This document shows positions 23,624 through 31,025 of a stretch of 56,272 nucleotides of DNA, one piece after another. The position numbers were made by a program, and so were the translations under genes. The notes under the pieces are model-generated. The model saw nothing but the letters and a program-made list of their open reading frames with translations, had not been told where the DNA came from and did not search any database. Origin of the DNA: Catenulispora pinisilvae (GTDB taxonomy: Bacteria; Actinomycetota; Actinomycetes; Streptomycetales; Catenulisporaceae); contig NZ_JAAFZA010000044.1 of assembly GCF_015356865.1 (NCBI RefSeq), forward strand, positions 1 to 56,272, in the 5' to 3' direction. Within the stretch, counting starts at the first letter, position 1. Each line of letters begins with the position of its first letter.

Positions 23624-24810
23624 CGGGGCAGGTCCTTCCACGCGACGTCCTTGTCCACCCGGATCTCGCCGGGCAGGCCCAGGACGCGTTCGGCGATGAT
23701 GTTCAGCAGGATCTCCGAGGTGCCGCCCTCGATCGAGTTCCCCTTGGCGCGCAGGTAGCGGTAGCCGGGGGAGCGGCCGACGAAGCTGACGGTCTCCGGC
23801 CGGCGCATCGTCCAGTCGTCGTAGCGCAGGCCCTGCTCGCCCAGCAGTTCCAGTTCCAGGCTGGAGATCTGCTGGTTGAGCGAGGCGAACGCGTACTTCG
23901 CCGCCGAGCCCTCGGGCCCGGGCTGGCCGGCGGCCAGTTGCGCGGACAGCCGCATCGCGGTCAGCCGCGCGGCCTCGGCCGCCACCCACAGCGTCAGCAG
24001 CCGGTCGTGCAGCGCGGGATCGCGCACCTCCGGCTGCTCGCGCCAGGCCGAGGCCAGCACCCCGATCATCCCGGACTCACGCGGCGCGGCCCCGCCGCCG
24101 ATCGCGACCCGCTCGTTCATCAGCGTGGTCTGCGCGACCTTCCAGCCCTCGCCGACGGCGCCGAGCCGCTGGCTGTCGGGCACCCGCACGTCGGTCAGGA
24201 AGACCTCGTTGAACTCGGCCTCGCCGGTGAGCTGGCGCAGCGGCCGCACCTCGACGCCGGGCGCGGACATGTCCAGCACGAAGTAGGTCAGGCCCTGGTG
24301 CTTGGGGACGTCCGGATCGGTGCGGGCGACCAGGATCGCCCAGCGCGCCTCGTGCGCCATGGACGTCCAGACCTTCTGCCCGTTGACGACCCAGTCCTCG
24401 CCGTCGCGCACTGCCCGGGTGGCCAGCGCGGCGAGGTCGGATCCGGCGCCGGGCTCGGAGAACAGCTGGCACCACACCTGCTCGCCGCACCACAGGGGCC
24501 GCAGCCAGCGCTGCTTCTGCTCGTCGCTGCCGAAGCCGAGGATGGTCGGGGCGGCCATGCCCAGGCCGATGCCGATCCGCTGCGGTTCGTTGTCCGGCGC
24601 GCCGGCCGCGGCGAACGCCTTCTCGGCGGCCGGTTGCAGGCCGCGCGGCAGGCCCAGGCCGCCCAGGCCCGGCGGGTAGTGCAGCCAGGCCAGGCCCGCG
24701 TCGAAGCGGGCGTGAAGGAAGTCCAGTCGGCTCGTGGTGCCCGGATCGTGGGCGGCGAGCAGATCTTGGATGCGGTTCTCGAGGTCGTGCTGGGTGATCA
24801 ATGGCGGCAC
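23620..24810 (-). CDS. Acyl-CoA dehydrogenase, first subunit of an overlapping pair
   Basis: 396 aa from GTG 24810; an in-frame TTG at 24801 is an alternative. Motifs are QLFSEPGAGSDLA (FAD loop), NGQKVWTSMAHEARW, LRAKGNSIEGGTSEILLNIIAERVLGLPGE with the C-terminal catalytic-Glu region, and DEQKQRWLRPLWCGEQVWCQ. It overlaps the next ACAD by four bases, which implies translational coupling and 1:1 expression. A good promoter lies upstream. The substrate could be a branched or cyclic acyl-CoA; nothing in the sequence decides this. Confidence 0.9.
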   Translation of the reverse strand: MPPLITQHDLENRIQDLLAAHDPGTTSRLDFLHARFDAGLAWLHYPPGLGGLGLPRGLQPAAEKAFAAAGAPDNEPQRIGIGLGMAAPTILGFGSDEQKQRWLRPLWCGEQVWCQLFSEPGAGSDLAALATRAVRDGEDWVVNGQKVWTSMAHEARWAILVARTDPDVPKHQGLTYFVLDMSAPGVEVRPLRQLTGEAEFNEVFLTDVRVPDSQRLGAVGEGWKVAQTTLMNERVAIGGGAAPRESGMIGVLASAWREQPEVRDPALHDRLLTLWVAAEAARLTAMRLSAQLAAGQPGPEGSAAKYAFASLNQQISSLELELLGEQGLRYDDWTMRRPETVSFVGRSPGYRYLRAKGNSIEGGTSEILLNIIAERVLGLPGEIRVDKDVAWKDLPR

Positions 24811-24822
24811 CCTTGCTTTCCA

Positions 24823-24872
24823 ACCGGTCGGTAACTGTCCGCTCAGTATTCTCCCGGCGTCGGTGGTGTCAA
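24823..24872 (-). promoter_or_regulatory. Promoter and partial TetR-type box upstream of the ACAD pair
   Basis: On the minus strand TTGACA (24872-24867) and TACTGA (24848-24843) are 18 bases apart. About 10 bases further, near the expected start of transcription, ACCGACCGGT (24832-24823) is part of a TetR-type box related to the ACCGACCGGTCGGT palindromes often seen upstream of actinobacterial acyl-CoA genes. One outer half is decayed here. The regulator could be the TetR at 21810 or one elsewhere. Confidence 0.5.
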
Positions 24873-24903
24873 CAGGGGTGATCGAATTCTTTCCGCCCGC
24901 CGA

Positions 24904-25509
24904 TCAGCTGCCCTTGGGCAGTTCGACCGTTCCGATCAGGCTGGCCGACCAGAGCATGTGGCTGGAGATCTCCGAGATCAGCGCGGTGTCGTCGAGCCCG
25001 GTGCCGGGGACGCTGGCCGTGTCCAGCGCGTAGATCCGGAACACGTAGTGGTGCCGCTGGCCGGTCGGCGGCGGGCAGGGGCCGGCGAAGCCGGTGGTGA
25101 CGCCGTCGTAGTCGGTGGCGCCTTCGCTGTAGGGGTTCGAGCCGTGCCCGGCCAGGCTCGTGACGTCGCCGGGGATGTTGTAGACGATCCAGTGGGTGAA
25201 GCCCGGCGACTGCGGGGTGTCCACGTCGTTCACCACGACCGCGAAGCCCTTCGTGCCGGCCGGCGGATTGGTCCAGCGCAGGGCCGGGGCCAGGTCCTTG
25301 CCCGGGCACGCGGGATCCTTGCCCCACAGCGTCCACGACGGCAGCCGGCCGCCGTCGCGGAAGTCCGGGCTGGTCAGCGTCATCGGGGTCAGGCCCGGCT
25401 TGGAGGCGGTGGTCGCCAGCGCGGTGGCGGTCCCGGCCGTGGCCAAGGCGACGGCGGCGGCCAGCGCGATCGTCACGCGGCGCCGCGGGCGCCGGATCTT
25501 CCAGGTCAT
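24904..25509 (-). CDS. Secreted or membrane-anchored PEBP (YbhB/YbcL) family protein
   Basis: 201 aa from ATG 25509. The N-terminus IRRPRRRVTIALAAAVALATAGTATALA is a signal peptide or membrane anchor. The mature part is a phosphatidylethanolamine-binding-protein fold: LTLTSPDFRDGG-like start, LAPALRWTNPPAGTKGFAVVVNDVD with the conserved DxDxP, then THWIVYNIP, PCPPPTGQRHHYVFRIYALD. Family length is normal. Bacterial members have no settled function; one E. coli relative was proposed to bind ligands, and Raf inhibition is a eukaryotic property. Its start region is duplicated with a 17-base period, creating a six-codon leader ORF. Confidence 0.87.
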   Translation of the reverse strand: MTWKIRRPRRRVTIALAAAVALATAGTATALATTASKPGLTPMTLTSPDFRDGGRLPSWTLWGKDPACPGKDLAPALRWTNPPAGTKGFAVVVNDVDTPQSPGFTHWIVYNIPGDVTSLAGHGSNPYSEGATDYDGVTTGFAGPCPPPTGQRHHYVFRIYALDTASVPGTGLDDTALISEISSHMLWSASLIGTVELPKGS

Positions 25510-25526
25510 AGGATCTTCCAGGTCAT
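25506..25526 (-). promoter_or_regulatory. Six-codon leader ORF overlapping the PEBP start codon (ATGA)
   Basis: The strong Shine-Dalgarno GGAGGACCCC directly precedes ATG 25526, not the PEBP start. This first ATG reads MTWKIL and stops at TGA 25508-25506, which overlaps the real ATG (25509-25507). ATGACCTGGAAGATCC occurs twice with a 17-base period, so the leader is a duplication of the gene's own first codons. Translation of the PEBP gene would then depend on re-initiation. Confidence 0.7.
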
Positions 25527-25562
25527 GGGGTCCTCCAACGGGCTGTCGGTCGGTTCGGGTGA

Positions 25563-25660
25563 TCAGGGAATCGGCACTCGAGAATCAGTACTCGTGCTCG
25601 CCGAACACATACTCGTGTCAATACTCGTGCCCGCAGACCGAATCAGCACTCGTGCTCGGC
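25563..25660. repeat. Degenerate copies of the LysR gene 3' end
   Basis: On the minus strand the gene end GAGCACGAGTGCTGATTCGG is followed by GGGCACGAGTATTGAC, CACGAGTATGTGTTCGGC, GAGCACGAGTACTGATTC and TCGAGTGCCGATTC. TGA recurs at 25645-25643 (true stop), 25620-25618 and 25587-25585. It lies between the LysR gene and the PEBP gene. Confidence 0.8.
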
Positions 25661-26551
25661 CCACCAGGACTTCGCGGCCGCCAGCAGGTGCCGCCGGACC
25701 AGCGCCACGTGCGGGTTGGCCGAACCGCCGGGGCGGCGGACCAGGAACGAGGTGTTCAGCGGCGCCTCGCCGGGCTGATGGAGCAGAGTCAGGGTACTGC
25801 TGTCCAGCTCGGCGCGGCAGAGGTACTTCGGCAGCACGGTCCAGCCGGCCCCGGCGAGCACCGCGGTGCGGATGGCGCGCAGGTCGGGGATGGTGGTGAG
25901 CTGCGGCGGGGCGGTCAGGCGGGTGTTGAAGACGTAGCGCCAGTAGCGGCGGACGATCGGCAGCTCGGCGTCGTAGGCGATGAGCGGGACGTCGGCCAAT
26001 CCGGCCGGAAGCTCCGCGCCCTTCAGCCTTTCGGCCCAAACCGGCGCGGCCACCAGGACGAACTCCTCGTCGGCGAAGGGCTCTGAGATCAGGCCGCTGG
26101 TTGTCGGACGCCGGGTGGAGACGACCAGGTCGTGGCGGCCGGCCCGGAGCTCGTCCAGCAGGCCGTCGGTCAGGCCGGTGGCGACGCGGAGCTGCACGCC
26201 CTCGGCGATCAGCGGCGCGAGCAGCCCCATGCCCACCGCGCCGAGGAATTCCGCCGGGCCGGCCAGGTGCACGGGCTCGGCGGCCGGGGCGGCGCCGTCG
26301 TCGGCCAGCCCGGACAGCCGGTCCAGCGGCGCCGAGACCTGCGCCGCGAGCTCGTCGGCGTAGGGGAGCGGGGCCACGCCGCGGGCCCGCCGCTCGAACA
26401 GTTCGCGGCCCAGCCGGGTCTCCAGCGCGCGGATCTGGGCGGTGACCGTCGACTGGGACAGGCCGAGCAGGTGCGCCGCGGCGGTGAAGGAGCCCGAGCG
26501 GTGGACCGCGAGGAAGGTGCGCAACTGGTTGAGGTCCAGGGGATCGGCCAT
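25643..26551 (-). CDS. LysR family transcriptional regulator
   Basis: 302 aa from ATG 26551. The N-terminal winged HTH is LNQLRTFLAVHRSGSFTAAA (residues about 7-26), then HLLGLSQSTVTAQIRALE and GRELFERRARGV. The remaining 200 residues are the periplasmic-binding-like effector domain. It is divergent from the DJ-1/PfpI-type gene at 26644, with a palindrome between them (26582-26596), the usual arrangement for a LysR protein and its target. The effector is unknown, though the target's family and three oxidoreductases downstream suggest reactive carbonyl or redox stress. Confidence 0.92.
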   Translation of the reverse strand: MADPLDLNQLRTFLAVHRSGSFTAAAHLLGLSQSTVTAQIRALETRLGRELFERRARGVAPLPYADELAAQVSAPLDRLSGLADDGAAPAAEPVHLAGPAEFLGAVGMGLLAPLIAEGVQLRVATGLTDGLLDELRAGRHDLVVSTRRPTTSGLISEPFADEEFVLVAAPVWAERLKGAELPAGLADVPLIAYDAELPIVRRYWRYVFNTRLTAPPQLTTIPDLRAIRTAVLAGAGWTVLPKYLCRAELDSSTLTLLHQPGEAPLNTSFLVRRPGGSANPHVALVRRHLLAAAKSWWAEHEC

Positions 26552-26581
26552 CCGGCGAGACTACGCCAGCCATCGGAAAAT

Positions 26582-26596
26582 CGATACTCGGTATCG
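26582..26596. promoter_or_regulatory. LysR-type palindrome CGATAC-TCG-GTATCG
   Basis: Perfect 6-base arms with a 3-base centre in the divergent gap, 31 bases from the LysR start and 48 bases before the DJ-1-type start. It contains the ATAC...GTAT core typical of a T-N11-A LysR recognition site. A second half-like ATCGGAAAATCGAT lies just to the left (26573-26586). Confidence 0.6.
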
Positions 26597-26643
26597 GAGC
26601 GCCCATTGGCGCCGATAAGTTCATGAGGTTTAGCGTTTACCGC

Positions 26644-27339
26644 ATGGCGAAGATCCTGATGGTTCTGACCGGTGCCGACTCCTGGACTCTGAAGGACGGC
26701 ACGAAGCATCCCACCGGCTTCTGGGCTGAGGAGGCCGTGGTGCCCTACCAGGCGCTCAAGGCGGCCGGGCACGAGGTGACGGTCGCGACGCCCGGCGGCG
26801 TCGTGCCGACTCCGGACGCCGGCAGTCTGTCCGCGCAGTTCGCCGGCGGCGAGGACGGCGCGCGGCAGCTGGCCGACGCGGTGGCGGCGATGGCCGAGCT
26901 GCGCAGCCCGGTCGCGGTCGCCGACGTCGCGCTCGACGACTACGACGCCGTCTTCTACCCCGGCGGCCACGGCCCGATGGAGGACCTGTCCGAGGACGCC
27001 GACTCCGGCCGGCTGCTGACCGCGGCGCTGGCCTCCGGCAAGCCGCTCGCGGTGGTCTGCCATGGCCCGGCGGCCCTGCTCGCGGCCCGCGAGGCGGACG
27101 GCACGTCCTCGTTCGCCGGCTACCGGATCGCCGCGTTCACCAACGACGAGGAGATCCAGGGCGGCCTGGCCGACAAGGCGAAGTGGCTGCTGGAGGACCG
27201 GCTGGCGGCCGACGGCGTGGTGGTCGACAAGGCCGCGCCGTGGACGCCGCACGTGATCGTCGACCGGAACCTGATCACCGGGCAGAACCCGATGTCGTCC
27301 GCGCCGCTGGCGGCCGAGCTGATCAAGGCGCTCGGCTGA
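26644..27339 (+). CDS. DJ-1/PfpI (type 1 glutamine amidotransferase-like) protein
   Basis: 231 aa from ATG 26644; ATG 26623 would add seven residues (MRFSVYR) and neither has a good ribosome-binding site. Features: KILMVLTGADSW, GFWAEEAVVPYQALKAAGHEV, YPGGHGPMEDL with the conserved Glu/His, and the nucleophile elbow VVCHGPAALL (Cys139-His140). These match Hsp31/YhbO-like class I glutamine-amidotransferase-fold proteins, which act on methylglyoxal or as deglycase/chaperones; the activity here is inferred. It is divergent from a LysR regulator and followed by an NADP oxidoreductase, consistent with a carbonyl-stress response. Confidence 0.88.
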   Translation: MAKILMVLTGADSWTLKDGTKHPTGFWAEEAVVPYQALKAAGHEVTVATPGGVVPTPDAGSLSAQFAGGEDGARQLADAVAAMAELRSPVAVADVALDDYDAVFYPGGHGPMEDLSEDADSGRLLTAALASGKPLAVVCHGPAALLAAREADGTSSFAGYRIAAFTNDEEIQGGLADKAKWLLEDRLAADGVVVDKAAPWTPHVIVDRNLITGQNPMSSAPLAAELIKALG

Positions 27340-27441
27340 GCCGGGTGCCGATGAGCGGCAGCTGAGTGGCAGCGCCGCCGGGCCTCGGTGACGATGAGAA
27401 GGCCGAGCCCAACCCCCACCCCTCACTCTCTTGGAGTAACC

Positions 27442-28458
27442 GTGTCCGTCGCCAGTCGTGAATGGCAGCTGATAGCACGTCCGGTCGGCGAGCCGAAGCC
27501 GACCGACTTCCGCCTCCTGCGCGCCGAGGTCGCCGATCCGGGGCCGGGCCAGATCCTGGTCCGGAACACCTGGCTGTCCGTGGACCCCTACATGCGGGGC
27601 CGGATGAACGACGTCCCGTCCTACATCCCGCCGTTCCAGCTGGACGAGGCGATGACCGGCGGCGCGGTCGGCGTCGTGGTCGCGGCCGGGGACGGCTCGG
27701 CGATCCCGGTCGGCGCGACGGTCTCGCACTTCGAGGGCTGGCGCGAGTACGCGCTGCTGGACGCCGCGAAGACCCAGGTGCTGGACACGTCGAAGGTGCC
27801 GGCGCAGGCCTTTCTCGGGGTGCTCGGCATCACCGGGCTGACCGCGTACGTCGGCCTCACTGAGATCGCGCCGGTCAAGGAGGGCGACGTCGTCTTCGTC
27901 TCCGGCGCGGCCGGCGCGGTCGGCTCGGTGGCCGGACAGATCGCCAAGAAGCTCGGGGCGTCGAAGGTCATCGGTTCGGCCGGCGGGCCGCAGAAGGTGC
28001 GGCGGCTCACCGAGCACTACGGCTTCGACGCCGCGATCGACTACCGGGAGGGCGAGCTGCGCACGCAGCTGAAGCAGGCCGCTCCCGACGGCATCGACGT
28101 GTACTTCGACAACGTCGGTGGCGACACCCTGGACGCGGCGCTGACCCGCATGAACCTGTTCGGGCGCATCGCCTTGTGCGGCGCGATCTCGGTCTACAAC
28201 GAGGAGTCCATGCCGGCCGGGCCGCCGCATCTGACGCTGGCCATCGGCAAGAGCCTGACGCTGCGCGGGTTCACGATCGGGCACCACATGAAGGCGTTCC
28301 CCGAGTACATAGGCAAGGCTTCGGGGTGGCTGGCCGAGGGGTCGCTGCGGACCGATGAGACGGTCGTGGACGGGATCGAGGAAGCGCTCAACGCCTTCTT
28401 CGGGGTGATGAGCGGTGCGAACACCGGCAAGATGCTGGTTCGGCTGCCGGCGGCCTGA
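27442..28458 (+). CDS. NADP-dependent oxidoreductase of the MDR/CurA type
   Basis: 338 aa from GTG 27442 (TTGGAG seven bases upstream). Zinc-independent medium-chain reductase: LVRNTWLSVDPYMRGRMND is the signature of the leukotriene B4 dehydrogenase / curcumin reductase group. VFVSGAAGAVGSVAGQIAKKLGA is the NADP loop and YFDNVGGDTLDAAL follows. It reduces alpha,beta-unsaturated carbonyls with NADPH. There are no catalytic zinc cysteines, as expected. It follows the DJ-1 gene by 102 bases. Its 3' end is followed by a 33-base tandem repeat holding six TGAs. Confidence 0.92.
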   Translation: MSVASREWQLIARPVGEPKPTDFRLLRAEVADPGPGQILVRNTWLSVDPYMRGRMNDVPSYIPPFQLDEAMTGGAVGVVVAAGDGSAIPVGATVSHFEGWREYALLDAAKTQVLDTSKVPAQAFLGVLGITGLTAYVGLTEIAPVKEGDVVFVSGAAGAVGSVAGQIAKKLGASKVIGSAGGPQKVRRLTEHYGFDAAIDYREGELRTQLKQAAPDGIDVYFDNVGGDTLDAALTRMNLFGRIALCGAISVYNEESMPAGPPHLTLAIGKSLTLRGFTIGHHMKAFPEYIGKASGWLAEGSLRTDETVVDGIEEALNAFFGVMSGANTGKMLVRLPAA

Positions 28459-28520
28459 GCAGCCCACGGAGGCTTGAGGCCTGAGGTCTGAGCAGCCCAT
28501 GGAGGCCTGAGGCCTGAGCA
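28452..28520. repeat. 33-bp tandem repeat with internal 7-bp repeats at the oxidoreductase stop
   Basis: CCTGAGCAGCCCACGGAGGC followed by TTGAGGCCTGAGG is repeated at 28487-28520 with CATGG for CACGG. TGA occurs at 28456 (true stop), 28475, 28482, 28489, 28508 and 28515; the spacings 19, 7, 7, 19, 7 show a 33-base unit containing GGCCTGA heptamers. All three frames are closed. A last decayed GAGCAGCTCCG follows, twice. Confidence 0.88.
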
Positions 28521-28620
28521 GCTCCGACGGCTTCGGCCGGGCAGCTCCGATCCGGGGCTGCCTGGTCCGAACGGTCGCCTCGACCTCCCGTCGCGAGCTC
28601 GGGTGGGATAGGGAGGACGC

Positions 28621-29277
28621 ATGCGTATCGTGATTGCGGGCGGCCATGGACAGATCGCCCTGTTGTTGGAAGCACGGCTGAGCGCCGACGGACACACCGT
28701 GCAGGGGCTGCTGCGGCGTCCCGACGGCGCCGCCGATCTGGTGGCCGCCGGCGCCGAGCCGGTGGTGTTCGACCTGGAGAGTGCCACCAAGGAGTCGCTG
28801 GCCGAGGTGATCCGCGGCGCCGACGCCGTGGTGTTCGCGGCCGGGGCCGGCGGCGGGAGCAGCGCGGAGCGGAAGTACACCGTGGATCTCGGCGGTTCGG
28901 TGCTGCTGGCCGACGCCGCCGAGGCGGCCGGGGTGCGGCGGTTCGTGCAGATCTCGTCGATGGGTGCCGGGGCGCCGGCCTCCCCGGGCTCGGACCAGAC
29001 CTGGGTGGCGTACCTGGACGCCAAGACCAAGGCCGAGGACGACCTGCGGCCCCGGGATCTGGACTGGACCATCATCCGGCCCGGCGGCCTGCTGAACACG
29101 CCGGGTCTGGGGCTGGTGCGGCTGGCTCCGAGCACCGGGCGCGGGACCATTCCCCGGGCCGACGTGGCGGACGTTCTGGCGGACGTCATCGAAAAGCGCG
29201 CGGCGGTCCGGCAGACCCTCGAACTGGTGTCCGGCGACACCCCGATTTCTCAAGCGGTCGAAGCCTGGAAGGGATGA
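28621..29277 (+). CDS. NAD(P)-binding atypical SDR (NmrA/YhfK-like)
   Basis: 218 aa from ATG 28621 with GGGAGG upstream. RIVIAGGHGQIALLLEARLSADG is the atypical SDR nucleotide loop (GxxGxxA type). It continues with GADAVVFAAGAGGGS, the RFVQISSMGA strand and YLDAKTKAEDDLR, where the usual Tyr-x-x-x-Lys is Tyr...Lys. It is similar in size to YwnB/YhfK and NAD(P)H-binding reductases. Function could be reduction of flavins or carbonyls, or NADPH sensing. Four bases separate it from the aldo/keto reductase, so the two are one operon. Confidence 0.88.
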   Translation: MRIVIAGGHGQIALLLEARLSADGHTVQGLLRRPDGAADLVAAGAEPVVFDLESATKESLAEVIRGADAVVFAAGAGGGSSAERKYTVDLGGSVLLADAAEAAGVRRFVQISSMGAGAPASPGSDQTWVAYLDAKTKAEDDLRPRDLDWTIIRPGGLLNTPGLGLVRLAPSTGRGTIPRADVADVLADVIEKRAAVRQTLELVSGDTPISQAVEAWKG

Positions 29278-29281
29278 GGAA

Positions 29282-30112
29282 ATGCAATACATCACTTTGA
29301 ATGACGGCGTCCGGATCCCGCAGTTGGGTTTCGGTGTCTGGCAGGTCCCGGACGCCGGGGCGTACACCGCGGTCACGACCGCGTTCGAGGTCGGCTACCG
29401 GCATATCGACACCGCGGCCGCCTACGAGAACGAGACCGGCGTCGGCCGGGCCATCCGCGATTCCGGGCTGAACCGCGAGGACGTCTTCCTCACCACCAAG
29501 CTGTGGAACACCGACCACGGCTACGACGCCACCCTGCGAGCCTTCGACCAGAGCCTGGAGCGGCTCGGCACCGACTACGTGGACCTGTATTTGATTCACT
29601 GGCCGGTGCCGGAACGCGATTTGTATATCGAGAGCTGGCGGGCCATGGAGAAGATCAACTCCGATGGCCGGGCCCGGTCCGTCGGGGTCGCGAACTTCCC
29701 CGCCGACGCACTGGAACGCCTGGTGGAGGAGTCGTCCAAGGTCCCGGCGATCAACCAGATCGAGCTCCACCCCTACTTCCCGCAGCCGGCGATGCGGCAA
29801 TTGAATGAGAAGCTGGGCGTCACCACCGAGGACTGGAGTCCGCTCGGCCAAGGCGGCGACCTGCTCAAGGAGCCGGTCCTGGCGCGGATCGGCCAGGCGC
29901 ACGGCAAGACCCCGGCCCAGGTGGTGCTCCGCTGGCACCTGCAACTCGGCGACGTCGTCATCCCGAAGTCGGTGACCCCCTCGCGCATCAAGGAGAACTT
30001 CGAGGTCTTCGACTTCGAACTCACCCGCGACGAGATGGACCAGGTCTCGCGGCTGAGCCGGGACGACGGCCGGATCGGGCCGGACCCGTCGCACTTCAAC
30101 TACGTGGGGTAG
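29282..30112 (+). CDS. Aldo/keto reductase
   Basis: 276 aa from ATG 29282, with GAGGAA just upstream and four bases after the previous stop. An NADPH-dependent carbonyl reductase with a TIM barrel. The catalytic tetrad is Asp43, Tyr48 (IDTAAAYENE), Lys73 (LTTKLWN) and His106 (LIHWPVP), with the C-terminal phosphate-binding stretch VIPKSVTPSRIKEN. It is similar to 2,5-diketo-D-gluconate reductase and other AKR5 members. It closes the row DJ-1, CurA-type reductase, SDR, AKR. A strong terminator follows at 30126. Confidence 0.94.
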   Translation: MQYITLNDGVRIPQLGFGVWQVPDAGAYTAVTTAFEVGYRHIDTAAAYENETGVGRAIRDSGLNREDVFLTTKLWNTDHGYDATLRAFDQSLERLGTDYVDLYLIHWPVPERDLYIESWRAMEKINSDGRARSVGVANFPADALERLVEESSKVPAINQIELHPYFPQPAMRQLNEKLGVTTEDWSPLGQGGDLLKEPVLARIGQAHGKTPAQVVLRWHLQLGDVVIPKSVTPSRIKENFEVFDFELTRDEMDQVSRLSRDDGRIGPDPSHFNYVG

Positions 30113-30125
30113 ACCGGATGTCCAG

Positions 30126-30163
30126 CACTCGCACCGGCCGACTATCGGCCGGTGCGAGTGTTT
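30126..30163 (+). terminator. Rho-independent terminator after the aldo/keto reductase
   Basis: CACTCGCACCGGCCGA, loop CTA, TCGGCCGGTGCGAGTG: a perfect 16-bp stem with a three-base loop, followed by TTT. It lies between the convergent aldo/keto reductase (stop 30112) and SUKH-like gene (stop 30201) and should work from both sides. Confidence 0.9.
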
Positions 30164-30187
30164 CGCCCCGGGCGCCCGTGGTTGTTC

Positions 30188-30216
30188 TCAGTCGTCGTCC
30201 TCAGTCGTCGTCCTCA
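30188..30216. repeat. 13-nt tandem repeat giving TGA in three frames at the SUKH-like gene end
   Basis: On the minus strand ACTGAGGACGACG is repeated with TGA at 30216-30214 (out of frame, inside the last codons), 30203-30201 (true stop) and 30190-30188. The 13-base period shifts the frame by one per copy. The first copy is coding (Glu-Thr-Glu-Asp-Asp-Asp). Confidence 0.9.
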
Positions 30217-30983
30217 GTCTCGTCGTCGGTGAAGGCGGCGAGTGCCTCGGGGGAGCGCGCCTTGACGAAGAGGAAGCCGCCGGGGACGTAGACCAGCACG
30301 TCGTCGCCGACGTACCACGCGGCCTCGGACCACTTGGGCTGGATCTTCGGCAGTGCGGTGAGGGCGGGGTCCTGTCCGGGGTCGTAGTCGTCGAGTTCCC
30401 AGGCGTCGGCCTGGTCTTCGACCTCTGCGATGACCGTCTCGGCCAGCAGGGCGTCGATGATCGCCAGGGACAGGCGGTCGGTCCAGCGGTCCCACTTCTG
30501 CTCGGCTTTGTCGGCGAGGTCGGGGCAGTAGTAGGTCGGCGGGTCGTCCTGGTCCAGGTCTTCGAGCAGGACTCCCCACCAGCAGACGCCCTGGTTCTCG
30601 TTGCGGAAGATGAGCGCGCCCTCGAAGATCTCCAGCTCGTCCGGCCGGGCGAGCGGGTCCTGGCTGCGGGTGAGGTCGTCGCGGTGGCCGAAGAGCTTCA
30701 GCGCCTCGCGCAGCGCCGCCGGGAGGGGGTGGCCGAGGGCGGCCGCGGCGGCGTCGAGGTCGGCGTCGGTGTAGCGGTCGGCGTCAGTGGCGGTGCCAGT
30801 GCCAGTGTCGGCGGCGGTGCCAGTGCCGGCGTCGACGGCGTCGAGCGGGCGCGCGGACCAGTCGGCGGCGAGGAGTTCGGCGACGCGCCAGGCGGCGGCC
30901 CGGTCGTCGGTGGCCACGGCGGCCTGGAGCGCGGCGGCTATGCGGGCGGCCGCGGTGTCGGCCGGGGCTTGTGCGTCGGTCAT
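30201..30983 (-). CDS. SMI1/KNR4 (SUKH-superfamily)-like protein
   Basis: 260 aa from ATG 30983. The N-terminal third is Ala-rich with a Thr/Gly/Ala/Asp repeat (TGTGTAADTGTGTATDAD). The core reads ALGHPLPAALREALKLFGHRDDLTRS, then FEGALIFRNENQGVCWWGVLLED and further on SPEALAAFTDDE; this order matches SUKH (SMI1/KNR4) domains. SUKH proteins are frequent immunity proteins for polymorphic toxins, but they also occur alone, and no toxin gene is next to this one. There is no signal peptide. It is convergent with the aldo/keto reductase. The Asp/Glu-rich tail carries the 13-base repeat. Confidence 0.68.
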   Translation of the reverse strand: MTDAQAPADTAAARIAAALQAAVATDDRAAAWRVAELLAADWSARPLDAVDAGTGTAADTGTGTATDADRYTDADLDAAAAALGHPLPAALREALKLFGHRDDLTRSQDPLARPDELEIFEGALIFRNENQGVCWWGVLLEDLDQDDPPTYYCPDLADKAEQKWDRWTDRLSLAIIDALLAETVIAEVEDQADAWELDDYDPGQDPALTALPKIQPKWSEAAWYVGDDVLVYVPGGFLFVKARSPEALAAFTDDETEDDD

Positions 30984-31025
30984 GGCCCCACACCGTAGCG
31001 GCGCGAACCGACAATATGAGCGACC

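Noticed and set aside
26209..29376. Minus-strand open frame of more than 1000 codons
   Set aside because: It runs antisense through four well-motivated genes (DJ-1, CurA-type, SDR) and the LysR frame; no domain is visible.
30126..30163. Attachment-site-like inverted repeat
   Set aside because: A perfect stem with a three-base loop and a T run between convergent genes is a terminator; no integrase is present.
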